Assembly (NCBI GenBank): GCA_963747345.1
Contig: CAVVFA010000036.1
Location: 290,345 to 354,344, forward strand
Source: GCA-2746795 sp963747345
Lineage (GTDB): Bacteria > Chloroflexota > Anaerolineae > Promineifilales > Promineifilaceae
Direction of reading: 5' to 3'
Length of the DNA: 64,000 bases
Shown here: positions 1-11,400 of the stretch, piece by piece
Numbering within the stretch: the stretch's first letter is position 1
How the letters are laid out: the number at the start of each line of letters is the position of its first letter
Position numbers and translations under genes: made by a program
The notes under the pieces: model-generated
The model's database searches: none
What the model was told of the DNA's origin: nothing
The model's input: only the letters and a program-made list of their open reading frames with translations

Positions 1-1
1 A

Positions 2-3000
2 CGCGCGGGTCGCGCCGCCGACGCGCCGCCCCTGTTTTTGAGTTCCGTCAAAACCAACATCGGCCATTTAGAATCGGCATCAGGCATTGCGGGCTTGATC
101 AAGGTGGTGTTGTCTTTGCAGCATCAAGAAATCCCCGGCCATTTGCACTTGCATGAACGCAGTGCTCAAATCCCGTGGCCTGCCTTTCCCATCGAGATTC
201 CCACCAAAGCCACGCCGTGGCCTGCCCTGAACGGCCAGCGACTGGCGGGTGTAAGTTCGTTTGGCTTTAGCGGCACGAATGCTCATGTGGTTTTAGCGCA
301 AGCACCTGCGCCAGTGGTAGTGGAAACAGATGCGCCAAAGTCACAACGGCCGTTACACCTGCTTACCCTCTCTGCTCAAAACCAAACCGCCTTGCAACAG
401 TTGGCCCAGCGATATAGCGACTATTTGCGCACCGCCCCCGAGACTTCTGCGGCTGATGTGATGGCTACGGCTAATAACGGCCGTTCTCATTTCAGTCACC
501 GCCTGGCCGTATTGGGCGAAACATTGGCTGAACAAAGCGCCCAGTTAGCCGCATTTGCTGCTGGTCAGGAATCCGAAAGCGTGATCACAGCCGCGCCTGT
601 TCATGCCAAACCGCGTATCGCCTTCCTCTTTACCGGGCAAGGCGCACAATACGTCAACATGGGGCGGCAGCTTTTTGAAACCGAGCCAGTTTTCCGCGAG
701 ACAATGATCGCAATGTGATGCTATTTTACGGCCGTTACTCAACCGTTCCCTGCTGGACATTATTTACCCAGCCGACGAGACTGCGCCCGAAAACGCAGGG
801 CTGATTGACCAGACACAGTACACCCAACCGGCGCTCTTTGCCATCGAATATGCGCTGGCGCAGCTGTGGCGCTCGTGGGGCATTGAGCCGGTGGCGGTGA
901 TGGGACACAGCGTGGGCGAGTTTGTGGCGGCGTGTGTGGCGGGTGTATTTAGCCTGGAAGATGGCCTGAAGTTGATTGCCGAACGTGGGCGTTTGATGGG
1001 CAATCTGCCTGCTGGCGGAGCGATGGCGGCTGTGTTTGCGGAAGAAACGGCCGTTCTTGAAGCCATCACTCCCTACTGCGACCAAGTTTCTATTGCGGCC
1101 ATCAATGGGCCAGCCAATGTAGTGATTTCTGGGGCAGAAACGGCCGTTTCCCTCATTTTGGATCAACTGGCAGCGCAAGGCATCAAAGCCCGTCGGCTGA
1201 CGGTTTCCCATGCCTTCCATTCGCCGCTGATGGATCCTATTTTGGACGAATTTGCCGCCGTGGCGGGTTCTGTCAGCTTGGCCGAACCGCAAATTGAACT
1301 GATTTCCAATGTAAGTGGGGATGTGGCTGGAGCAGAAGTGCAAACGGCCGTTTACTGGTCAGACCATGTGCGTGCGCCAGTGCGTTTTGCCGATGCTATG
1401 CAAACGTTAGCCGAGGCTGGCATAGACTTGTACCTGGAATGCGGGCCACAACCCACGCTTTCCGGCATGGGACAGCGCTGTCTGCCGGAAGGGGCGGCGG
1501 CTTTTGTGCCGTCTCTGCGTCCGGGCAAGGCTGATGCCGCCCAAATTTTACACAATTTAGGCCAGCTTTTTACCCTGGGCGCAACCGTGGCCTGGGCAGC
1601 ATTCCATCAGAACAGTGGACGGCGCGTCTCGCTGCCCACGTATCCGTTCCAGCGACAGCGGTATTGGGTAACTGTGCCTAAAACGCCGCGTCATGTGTCT
1701 AAAAACGTCCTGCATCCGCTGTTACACGAGCCGTTGTCCTCACCGCTGCTCAGTGATACCGTCTATACCAGCCGACTGGCAGTCGATGCCCCCGCTTACC
1801 TCAACGACCATCGCGTTTTTGACATTCCGCTTTTCCCCGGCACGGGATATCTGGAGGTAGCATTGGCGGCGGCGCGTTTGGCTTTGCACACCGCTGATGT
1901 GGCCTTGACCGACGTGCAGATTCAGGAAGCGCTGATTTTGCCGGAAGAGGGCGAGCGTTTGGTGCAAACGGCCGTTTCCCCCCTGCAAGCCAATCAAGCC
2001 ACTGTGCGTATTTTCAGCCAGGAAGAAAATGGCAATTGGCAGCAGCATGTAACGGCCGTTGCCCATCTCAATCCGTCTCCCCTGCCCCCAACCGAATCGC
2101 TGGCAACCATCCGTGAACGCTGTAGCGAAACCATCGCCAGCGCCGATTATTACCAAATATTAACCGACATGGGTCTCGATTATGGCCCCGCCTTTCGCGG
2201 CATCGTCGCCATGCAGCGGCAAGACGGGGAAGCGCTGGCCGACATTGTCCTGCCAGATGGCGTGGACGGCAGCGGGTATCTGCTGCATCCCGCCTTGCTC
2301 GACGCTTGTTTTCAGGTGATTGGGGCGGCGCTGCCCAGTTTTAAAGAGGCGGCGGCTCATGTTTATGTGCCGGTGGGCGTATCACGTTTTCAACTGTTCA
2401 GCGCGGGCGTGACGGCGGTCTCGTGTCATGCACTTTTAGACGCGGGGGCGGCTGAAGCGGAGGCACTTCGCGGCAACATGCGCTTGCTAGACCAATCTGG
2501 GCAGTTGGTGGCGCTGGTGGAAGGCATTCAGCTGCGGCGAGTGAGTCGAATGGCGCTGCAACAGGTGGCTAAACGGCCGTTTGCCGACCTGCTCTATCAC
2601 ACAACCTGGGAATCCGCCGTGATTCCCGCCGCTGACTCAGACCTGGCGGGACATTGGCTTATTTTGGCCGAACAGGAAGGCATCGGGCAGGTATTGGCCG
2701 ATAAATTGACAAAGCACGGCGGCACAACAACAGTCATCGAGCCAGATGGATTTGCGGTACAGAACCAGTCGGCGTATGTGGCTTTGGTTGACGCGGCGAC
2801 TTTGCAGGGAGAACGGCCGTTACGCGGTGTGGTTCATTTATGGAGTTTAGTGCCACAAACTGATGTAGGCGAAGCCCAAGCATGGGGCTGCGGCAGTGCG
2901 CTGCTGCTGGCACAAACGCTGCTGCAACAAAGCAGTGTGCCGCGCTTGTGGCTCGTTACGCAAGGTGCACACGCTGTTCTGGATGACCTTGACGAAACGG

Positions 3001-5437
3001 TACAACCGGCGCAAACGGCGCTCTGGGGCTTGGGGCGCACGTTGGCGCTGGAAGAACCAGCGCTGCACTCTGTGCTGGTAGACCTGGACTCGACTGGTGA
3101 TGCGGAAGCCGCCGCCCAGGCTGTGTTAGCCGAACTCTCCAGTCAAGATGATGAAAACCAGACGGCGTGGCGGGAAAACGGCCGTTTTGCGGCGCGTCTG
3201 AATCATTATCAAGCAAAAGCGGGGCAACTGACCATTCCCGCAGAGGAACCGTTTGAACTGTTTACACCCCAACAAGGTATTTTAGACAATATCACGGTAC
3301 GCTCCCGTGCCCTCGTCGCTCCTGCCGCCGATGAGGTGGCGCTCAAAATCCTGGCGACGGGTCTCAATTTCCGCGATGTGTTGAACGCTTTGGGCATGTA
3401 TCCTGGCCCGGCGGGGGCTTTGGGCAATGAGTGCGTGGGGGTGATAACGGCCGTTGGCGCAGATGTCACCCACCTTGAGATTGGCGATACCGTGATGGGG
3501 CTGGGGAACGGCACATTTGCCTCCCACCTCGTCACCCGCGCCGCGTTCGTCGCGCCCATTCCAGCCAATCTCACCCCGACAGAAGCGGCGACTATTCCCA
3601 TCACCTTCCTCACGGCATATTACGGACTGCACCACCTGGCACATATTCAACCAGGCGAGCGCATTTTGATCCATGCTGCCGCTGGCGGCGTGGGCATGGC
3701 GGCCGTGCAAATTGCCCAACAGGCTGGCGCAGAGATTTTTGGCACGGCTGGCAGTCCGGAGAAACAATCACTGCTCAGGTCTTTGGGCGTGCAGCATGTG
3801 CTGCATTCGCGTACTCTGGATTTTGCCGACGAAATTATGCGTATCACCGACGGCGCGGGCGTGGATATTGTGCTCAATGCCCTGGCCGATGAGTTTATTG
3901 ACAAGAGTTTTGCGGTGCTGGCGGATAACGGCCGTTTCCTGGAAATGGGCAAACGTGGCATCTGGTCACAGGCACAAGTGGCCGCCTTCAATCCCACGCT
4001 GGCCTACTTACCCTATGATCTGGCAGACGCTGAGCCACATCTCATTAGCGAGATGATGGCATATTTGATTGCCCAGTTTGAGAGCGGCGTATTACGGCCA
4101 CTACCCCTGCGCACCTTCCCCATCAGCCGCACTATTGAAGCGTTCCGCTTTATGTCCCAGGCGCGGCATATCGGCAAAATTGTCATCACCCAAGAAGAAG
4201 AAGTGGCGATGGTGCGCCCCGATGCTACGTATTTGGTAACGGGCGGCATGGGCGGCTTAGGGCTGACTGTGGCGCGTGGTTTGGTCGAGCGCGGCGCGCG
4301 TCATGTGGTCTTGATGGGCCGCAGCCCTGTCACAGAATCCGGGCAACCAGAACTAGATAAATTACGGCAGGATGGCGTGAACGTGATAGTGGCGCAGGCA
4401 GATGTGGCGGTCGCGGCGGATATGGCGCGGGTGCTGGCTCAAATTGCGGCAGACATGCCACCGCTGCGCGGTGTTTTCCATGCCGCCGGAGTATTGGCCG
4501 ACGGCCGTTTTGCCAATCAAACCTGGGCGCAGTTTGCCAAAGTGATGGCTCCCAAAATTTTAGGTACTGTCAATTTAGATCAATTGACGCGCAATCTGCC
4601 CCTGGACTTCTTCGTCTGCTTCTCGGCGGGGGCGGCTTTGCTGGGTTCGCCGGGACAGGTGAATTACAGTGCCGCCAATGCGTTTATGGACGGTCTGGCC
4701 CACGCCCGCCGCGCTTCCGGACTGCCCGCATTGAGCGTCAACTGGGGCGCTTGGGCGGATGTGGGCATGGCGGCGGCTGTTGATGAACGCACCAAAGCGC
4801 AGTGGCGCGCGTCGGGCATTGACTTGATTCCGCCCAGCGAAGGCACGGCGCTGTTGTTTTATTTGTTAGCCCAGCCTGTGACGCAGGTGGGTGTGCTGCC
4901 TATGAATTGGGCAAAATTAGGACAACAAACAGGTGGTGGGGAGAAACGGCCGTTTCTGCAACATCTACTCTCTGCGCCTTCAACTTCAGCAAAACCACAA
5001 GCAGAAGCCGAGATGCTCTTAGCCAACCTGGCAGAAATGCCAGCCGGCGAACGCTTCGATCTGCTGCAAACCTACGTGCAAAAACAGGTGGCGTTGGTTC
5101 TTGGTTTAGGTGCCACGCAAATCCCAGACCCCCAACAAGGTTTAACCGATATTGGCATGGATTCTTTGATGGCGGTGGAACTTGAGCAACCGGTTGCGGG
5201 TAGGTGTGGGGCAGCCTCTGCCCACCACTTTGGCTTTTGAGTACCCAACTATCCAGGCGCTGACCCGTTATTTGGCAGAGGATGTATTGGCGCTGGAGAT
5301 GGGGAAAACGGCCGTTACCGAGAGTAAAGCCAATGCCGAAACCAACGCCGAACGCCATCATGGCCGAAATCGAGACCCTGTCGGCGAGCGAGTTGGAAGA
5401 TTCTTTGCTCAAAGAGCTGGAAGATGCTGGATATTAG
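2..5437 (+). CDS. Type I modular PKS, fully reducing module (KS-AT-DH-ER-KR-ACP), 5' partial, frameshifted
   Basis: Adds and fully reduces one ketide unit. The reading frame enters from the left edge. Approximate domains: KS C-terminal part (to ~300, with the catalytic His in KTNIGHLE), AT (~600-1530, GHSVGE active site and HAFHS, the motif usual for malonyl-CoA), DH (~1690-2560, His in DHRVFDIPLFPG and Asp in LLDACFQ), ER (~3240-4190, NADPH loop HAAAGGVG), KR (~4200-4900, TGGMGGLG and YSAAN; VLADG resembles the B-type LDD motif) and ACP (~5080-5300, DIGMDSLMAVEL). The C-terminal tail (SASELEDSLLKELEDAGY) looks like a docking helix. Three one-base frame changes interrupt it: near 704-711 in AT, near 5181 just after the ACP serine, and near 5345 in the tail. 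Reading across them restores a normal protein that ends at 5437. They are more likely sequence errors than decay, but this is not proven. Confidence 0.93.
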
Positions 5438-5448
5438 GAATGCTGTTC

Positions 5449-6573
5449 ATGAGAAAATTCAATCGTTTTCCGCCAATTGTTTGGCTTAGTCTATTATTTA
5501 TAGGTACGCTTTTTGTCGCTTGTCGTTCATCTGCCAGTTCAAGCCAGTCTGACAACACAAGTAACCAACAAGACGATACGAATGTTATCATGCCGTCGCC
5601 AGAGGCTACGTCAGGTCAAACTGACGCCACGTCAGGTCAATCTGACACCACGTCAGGTCAAACTGACACCACGTCAGAGGCCACGTCCGCCCAGCCAAGC
5701 GCCAGTTCTGTGCCATTGGTGGGCATTGGCATCATAGGCGGCAGCAACTCCGATGAGTATCGCGGCGACGATAACCGTGGCGGTGAATATGCCGCCACCA
5801 CTCTGGGCTGGGTAGAGCAACTGGTTAAGAGCCGCCAGCTAAACTTTGGTGAATGGGGCGAGTGGGGCGAACCACGACGCACCGGCTTTGCCTATAATTG
5901 GGCACGAAGCGGCGCTACTGCCCATGATATGATTGAAACGGGGCAACACACTGGCCTGGCCCAGCAAATTGCCGACGGCCAGGTTTCACATGCGCTACTA
6001 TTTATTGGCAGTAATGATTTTAGTGCGCTAGATGGCTCGTATCAGGCTATTTACGATGGCACTCTGGATGATGCGGGTGTGCAAGCAAAAGTGAACGAAA
6101 TGACGGCTGATATCACAACGGCCGTTGACACCCTGTTAGCGGCTGGAGATGTGAAATTGGGCATTGTCTCAGTCGCCGACCCTGCCATCCTGCCAGAATT
6201 TCAAGCCGTGTTTGCTGATGGGCGCAAAAGGCAGCGTGTCACGGCTGCCATTGATGAAGTCAACACATCTATTATAAAATTAGCCGCAGAACATGGGCTT
6301 GTGGTTATCGACATCGATACGATCTTTGCTAGTTTAGTCAGCGGTATGGATAAAAAGGGCAAACTTGATGTGGGCGGCGAAAAAATAGTCGTTTTCTCAC
6401 GGGGAAACGAACCGCATTCAGGCCAATTGAATGACAACACCGGTCATTTAGGCACTGTTTTGTCAGGACATCTTGCCAATGTTTTATTTATAGACCCATT
6501 TAATAAGGCTTATGATTTAGCAATTCAACCCTTAACGGATGAAGAAATTTTGCATAATGCCGGTATCCGTTAA
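5449..6573 (+). CDS. SGNH/GDSL-like hydrolase lipoprotein (tentative)
   Basis: Predicted lipoprotein. The start at 5449 was chosen because it gives a basic N-terminus, a hydrophobic stretch and the lipobox LFVAC, with AGGA about nine bases upstream. A longer frame that reads upstream belongs to the preceding PKS. After the Cys comes a Ser/Thr/Gln-rich spacer with 7-residue repeats of the TSGQTD type. The globular part shows an SGNH-like order of blocks: IIGGSNSDEY near the start, IGSND in the middle (the GxND block), and PHSGQLND/TGHLG near the end, in place of the usual DxxH. The classic GDSL block is therefore only approximate and an esterase or lipase role is inferred. It lies 11 bases after the PKS stop and is probably co-transcribed with it. 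Whether it acts on the cluster product or is unrelated cannot be told. Confidence 0.55.
   Translation: MRKFNRFPPIVWLSLLFIGTLFVACRSSASSSQSDNTSNQQDDTNVIMPSPEATSGQTDATSGQSDTTSGQTDTTSEATSAQPSASSVPLVGIGIIGGSNSDEYRGDDNRGGEYAATTLGWVEQLVKSRQLNFGEWGEWGEPRRTGFAYNWARSGATAHDMIETGQHTGLAQQIADGQVSHALLFIGSNDFSALDGSYQAIYDGTLDDAGVQAKVNEMTADITTAVDTLLAAGDVKLGIVSVADPAILPEFQAVFADGRKRQRVTAAIDEVNTSIIKLAAEHGLVVIDIDTIFASLVSGMDKKGKLDVGGEKIVVFSRGNEPHSGQLNDNTGHLGTVLSGHLANVLFIDPFNKAYDLAIQPLTDEEILHNAGIR
5605..5682 (+). repeat. 21-bp in-frame tandem repeat
   Basis: Three full 21-base units (5605-5625, 5626-5646, 5647-5667) and a partial fourth encode 7-residue repeats (ATSGQTD, ATSGQSD, TTSGQTD) in the spacer just after the lipobox of the SGNH-like lipoprotein. 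Repeats of this kind often vary in copy number. Confidence 0.9.
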
Positions 6574-6702
6574 CCTTCACCAGCCTCGCAATCAAACCGA
6601 AAGGTAAACACTAAGTTAGCTGCCTGCGCCTGATAAAACAACAGGGCTTCGACAAGCTCAATCTTCGATAGGCTTAAAACTTAGGATCAAAAGAGAGGAA
6701 AG

Positions 6703-8049
6703 ATGAAAAAATTAATACCGAACTCATGGATATTTCTTGTACTTCTGATAGGCCTCATTTTAGGAGGCGTGTATGAAGTCTTGGCGCAATCAGCACCAGC
6801 CACGCCTTGGGGAGATGTGATCATTTATGGTTCCAATGGCTATCCCACCACCGGTTATAGCGACAGGGAAATTCTGACACTTAATCTGACACAGGAAACT
6901 TACCAACATGTGGGAACGGCCGTTGTCCCCAATCAAGCCCTCGCCCAAGACCCCGTCACCGGATACCTGTACTATTTTGAGTCCACCACCAGCGGCGATG
7001 ACTTTGCGTATTGGAACCCTACCACCAGCAGCAACACCATCGTGCGCCATTATGCGCCTACGCCCGGATTCTATGCCAAGCGCATGGACTTTTCACCCGA
7101 CGGAACCCTCTACATGATGGACAATGACAATAGACTCTATACTTTAAACAAACAGACAGGTGACTATTCTTTACCACTGGTCATCTCCGGCTTCCCTGAC
7201 GATTTTTCTGGCGAAACGGGTGATATGGCGTTTGCCCCGGATGGTACGTTGTATGTAGCCACCGGTGAAAGCCTTTACACCGTCAATATGAACACGTTAA
7301 CGGCCAGTAATCCGCCTCTCTTCCAAAACATGCTGGATTTACCCGCCGAAAAAGGTCTAACTGTCTGGACAGGACTAGCCTATTGCGACGGTCAGCTCTA
7401 CGGCTCACACGCTGAACAAAACACAGCCTTATCCGCTTTGTTTCATATTAATCCGACCACTGGTGCCACCACCCTCATGTTTTATACAGACACACTCCTG
7501 AATGACCTATCATCGTGTCAGCCACGTGTCAAAGTGTGTGCGCTCGCGGCAAACCAAACCTATGATTTTTACATCGAACCGTTAACCGTTACTATCAAAG
7601 TGAACCAGAAAGGCAACCTGGATTGCATCCACATGCGGCGCTTCAACGCTAGCCATCAACAGGCTACGCTCCCCTTGCAGACTGGGTATTATTGGGACAT
7701 TGTAGGCTTAAACAGCAGCGGCAGCGCAGCCACAAATTTCAATGTTGACCTCACTTTGCCCGCACCATTTGTGCCAGATGCATCAGACAAGGTGTGCCGC
7801 AGAAACGAGAGTCTGGCGCAATGGGATTGTGCTTTCAACTCTTTTAATGCAACAAGCATTACCAGAAATGGCGTCACTGAATTTTCGTCTTGGACTGTAG
7901 GTAATAATGCTGGTCCTTTGGCCGTAAATTTACAATCTTTCACTACGCAACAGTCCATTCCGATACCCTTGGCACTGGTGATTGGGCTATTTGTAGCAGC
8001 TTCATTTACCATCGGAATTTTTTACGTTGGCATAAAAAGAAGGATTTAA
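6703..8049 (+). CDS. Secreted beta-propeller-like protein with C-terminal membrane anchor
   Basis: 448 residues. There is an N-terminal signal peptide (hydrophobic core about residues 11-25, likely cut after VLAQ), then repeated blades with the SPDGTLYMM, APDGTLYVA and QDPVTGYLYY type of motif seen in NHL/WD-like propellers (about residues 60-290). Next comes a beta-rich segment with Cys pairs. The C-terminus is one transmembrane segment (PLALVIGLFVAASFTIGIF) followed by KRRI. This suggests display on the outer face of the cytoplasmic membrane. An AGAGGAAAG ribosome site supports the ATG. No enzyme motif was recognised. It lies between two assembly-line genes on the same strand, but a role in biosynthesis is not shown. 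Confidence 0.65.
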   Translation: MKKLIPNSWIFLVLLIGLILGGVYEVLAQSAPATPWGDVIIYGSNGYPTTGYSDREILTLNLTQETYQHVGTAVVPNQALAQDPVTGYLYYFESTTSGDDFAYWNPTTSSNTIVRHYAPTPGFYAKRMDFSPDGTLYMMDNDNRLYTLNKQTGDYSLPLVISGFPDDFSGETGDMAFAPDGTLYVATGESLYTVNMNTLTASNPPLFQNMLDLPAEKGLTVWTGLAYCDGQLYGSHAEQNTALSALFHINPTTGATTLMFYTDTLLNDLSSCQPRVKVCALAANQTYDFYIEPLTVTIKVNQKGNLDCIHMRRFNASHQQATLPLQTGYYWDIVGLNSSGSAATNFNVDLTLPAPFVPDASDKVCRRNESLAQWDCAFNSFNATSITRNGVTEFSSWTVGNNAGPLAVNLQSFTTQQSIPIPLALVIGLFVAASFTIGIFYVGIKRRI

Positions 8050-8458
8050 CCCGAGGCGCGTGGTCACCCCATTTGGTTCTTTGTTTTCGGTGTAAGGACG
8101 CAGAGCGTCCAGAATTGCATTCCACGCAGAGCGTGGAACGAGAGGTAAAAGAAGGATTTAACCAGAGGAAAGTGATACGCCTCTGGATTCCCGTTCTCAG
8201 GGCAAGGACACGGAGCGTCCAGAATATCATTTCATGCAGAGCGTAAAACGAGAGGAAAGGGGAGGAAGGAGTCAATCCTGAGCCAATGATTTGTGGATGT
8301 AAGTATGATCGCAACCTCAATGTAATAAAGTGGGGTATGATTTTTGGTTATCTACTCGTTGCTTTTTTGTCCTGACCCTGTTTGCTTAAACTAGGGAATC
8401 ATTGCTAAAAATGTTTCAGGCGTCAAGCAGCACACTCTGAAAGATTGGAGATTTTTGC
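8050..8458. repeat. Intergenic region with REP-like hairpins
   Basis: 409 bases without a gene. It holds two copies of a degenerate block. The first has hairpins GGACGC-AGA-GCGTCC (8096-8110) and TTCCACGC-AGA-GCGTGGAA (8120-8138). The second has the decayed equivalents at 8206-8220 and about 8229-8248. Each block is preceded by GGATTTAACC. The same TTCCACGC hairpin recurs at 43279-43297. No promoter could be assigned with confidence; the GGAG at about 8446 is the likely ribosome site of the downstream PKS. Confidence 0.75.
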
Positions 8459-11400
8459 ATGAGCGGTAATCTTGAAGAAGTTCAAGAAACAACACCCTTA
8501 AAAAGAGCTTTATTTGCGGTAAAGGATTTACGTGCTCGCCTCAACGCTATCGAGGCGGGGCAAGTGGAACCGATTGCCATTGTTGGTTTGGGCTGTCGAT
8601 TTCCGGGCGGAGCCAGCACATCTGAGAAGTTTTGGGACTTGCTACACAATGGCACAGATGCCATTGCCGAAGTACCCGCAGATCGCTGGAATATCGAGGC
8701 ATTTTATGATCCCGATGTAGATGCGCCCGGGAAAATGAACACACGGAACGGCGGATTTATTGATCAGGTCGATCAATTTGATGCCCATTTTTTTGGCATT
8801 TCACCACGGGAAGCAATGAGCCTAGACCCGCAACAACGTTTGTTACTGGAGACAAGTTGGCAGGCGTTGGAAGGGGCAGGCATTGCCCCCGAACAGTTAG
8901 TGGGTAGTTTAACGGCCGTTTACATCGGCATCAGCACCAACGATTACACCCAACTCTCAACCAAATTTGGAGAACTAACACAAATCGATCCCTATGTCGG
9001 CACCGGCGGCGCATTTAGCGTGGCAGCGGGTCGGCTTTCTTACCTGCTGGGGTTGCAAGGACCGAATCTAGCGGTAGACACTGCTTGCTCTTCCTCTTTG
9101 GTGGCTGTTCATTTGGCTTGTCAGGCATTGCGCAACGCCCAGGCTAACTTGGCGATTGTGGGCGGCGTTAACCTTATTTTAAGTCCACAAGCCTCGGTTT
9201 ACATGTCCAAAGCGCGGGCGTTGGCGCCAGACGGCCGTTGTAAAACCTTTGCCGCCGATGCCGATGGTTACGGTCGAGGAGAAGGCTGCGGGGTGGTCAT
9301 TTTGAAGCGGCTAAGCGATGCTCAGGCTGATAACGACAACATTTTGGCTGTCATTCGCGGCACGGCCGTTAATCATGATGGGCGCAGTAGTGGGCTGACT
9401 GTACCCAACGGACAGGCACAGCAAGAGGTCATCCGTGCTGCCTTGCAAAACGCAGGCGGTTTGGAACCAGAAGCCATTCACTATTTGGAAGCACACGGCA
9501 CAGGTACGGCGCTGGGCGATCCTATTGAGATTCGAGCGGCAACGGCCGTTTTGGGCAAAAATCGCAACGCAGAAAATCCTCTGTACATTGGTTCAGCCAA
9601 AACCAACATCGGCCATTTGGAAGCGGCAGCGGGCATGGCTGGCTTGATCAAGTTGGTGCTTTGTTTGCAGAACAATGAACTGCCACCCCATCTGCACTTT
9701 AACGAACCCAGCCCTCACATTCCCTGGGACAGCATCCCGGTGCAGGTTGTGACAAAGCGGCAGTCATGGGCGGGCGAAGATCGGTTGGCGGGACTAAGCT
9801 CTTTTGGACTTAGTGGTACGAACGCCCACATTATTGTCGGTGCAGCACCACCGCCCATTGTTCCTGATGTGGCAGAACGGCCGTTTAACCTGCTTACCCT
9901 TTCTGCTCGTGACGAAAAAGGGCTGCACGAAATGGTCGGCAACTTCGACGCTTTTCTGGCGGCACAGCCAGACGTTTCTTTGGCCGATGTCGCTTATACA
10001 GCCAGTAACGGCCGTTCTCATTTTGAGCAGCGTCTGGCAGTAGTCGCCCAAAACCCAGCCGATGCGCGGGAAAAATTGAATGCTGCCTTGAGTTTGCATC
10101 AAACCGCCACCGCCACACCCAAAATCGCGTTCCTATTTACTGGACAAGGCGCTCAATATGTGGGCATGGGGCGACAGCTTTACGAACTGGAACCTGCTTT
10201 TAGAGAAACAGTTGATCAATGTGCTGCTATTTTGGATGGTTATTTAGAACGGCCGTTACTTTCTGTGCTGTTTGCCGACGATGAGGAGTGCGCCGCCTTG
10301 CTCGACCAAACCGCCTACACCCAGCCCGCCTTGTTCACCATCGAATATGCGCTGGCGCAGTTATGGCGCAGTTGGGGCGTTAAACCAACGGCCGTTTTAG
10401 GGCATAGCATCGGCGAAATTGTGGCCGCTTGCCTGGCGGGTGTGTTTAGCCTGGAAGATGCGCTCAAACTCGTGGCTGAACGAGGGACGACTCATGCAGT
10501 CTCTGCCTGCGGGTGGTGCGATGGCCGCCGTCTTTGCGGAGCAAACGCAGGTGACGGCAGCTCTGGTTGGTTACGAAGGTCATGTTTCTATTGCCGCTCT
10601 AAACGCGCCGCAAAATGTGGTGATCTCTGGAACAGAAACGGCCGTTTCCGCCGTATTATCTCGACCTGGAAGCAGATGGTATCCAATCGCGGCGGCTCAC
10701 CGTTTCCCACGCCTTCCACTCGCCGCTGATGGAACCTATTCTGGCCGAGTTCGAGCAGATGGCCGCGTCTCTCACCTACCACAAACCGCGCTTGCGCCTC
10801 ATTTCTAATGTAACAGGGCGGCAAGTAGAGGCAGATGAAGCACAAACGGCCGTTTACTGGCGCGATCATATTCGTCAACCTGTGCAATTTGCCCCTTCTG
10901 TGCAAACCTTGCTCGACGAGGGCTACACCCATTTCGTGGAAATAGGGCCACAGCCCACCCTGTTGAGCCTGGCACGGCAACTGCCTGGCAGCGAGACTAC
11001 GACTCAACTGGCTTCTTTGCAGCGCAAGCGCCCCGATTGGGAACAAATGCTTACCAGTCTGGGCAGTTTGTATGAAGCGGGTCTGAACATAGAGTGGCAA
11101 AGCGTTTACCGCCACCAGCCGCGCCGCGTCGTTTCTCTGCCCACGTATCCGTTCCAACGCAAGCGCTACTGGATGGAAATTATGCCACGTTGGGATCGGC
11201 AGGAGGCACAGCTTGCGCAGCTTGATGCTGGCATGGATGAATGGTTGTATACCCTCGAATGGGAAGAAGCGGCGGCACAAATTGAGGCCGTTTCCAGCGC
11301 GACTGAGCCAGGAACATGGTTGGTTCTGGCTGACCAATCCGGGATTGGTGACACGTTAGCCGCACACTTAAAGGAAAACGGTGCTGCCTGTCATCTGGTC

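Noticed and set aside
735..1343. Long open frames on the opposite strand of the PKS and NRPS genes
   Set aside because: They mirror strongly conserved domains on the + strand and have no ribosome sites or recognisable products.
10419..10808. Separate small gene in the AT region of the second PKS
   Set aside because: It encodes the middle of the same AT domain (MQSLPAGGAMAAVFAE, VSIAALNAPQNVVISG) in a shifted frame, so it is part of the PKS.
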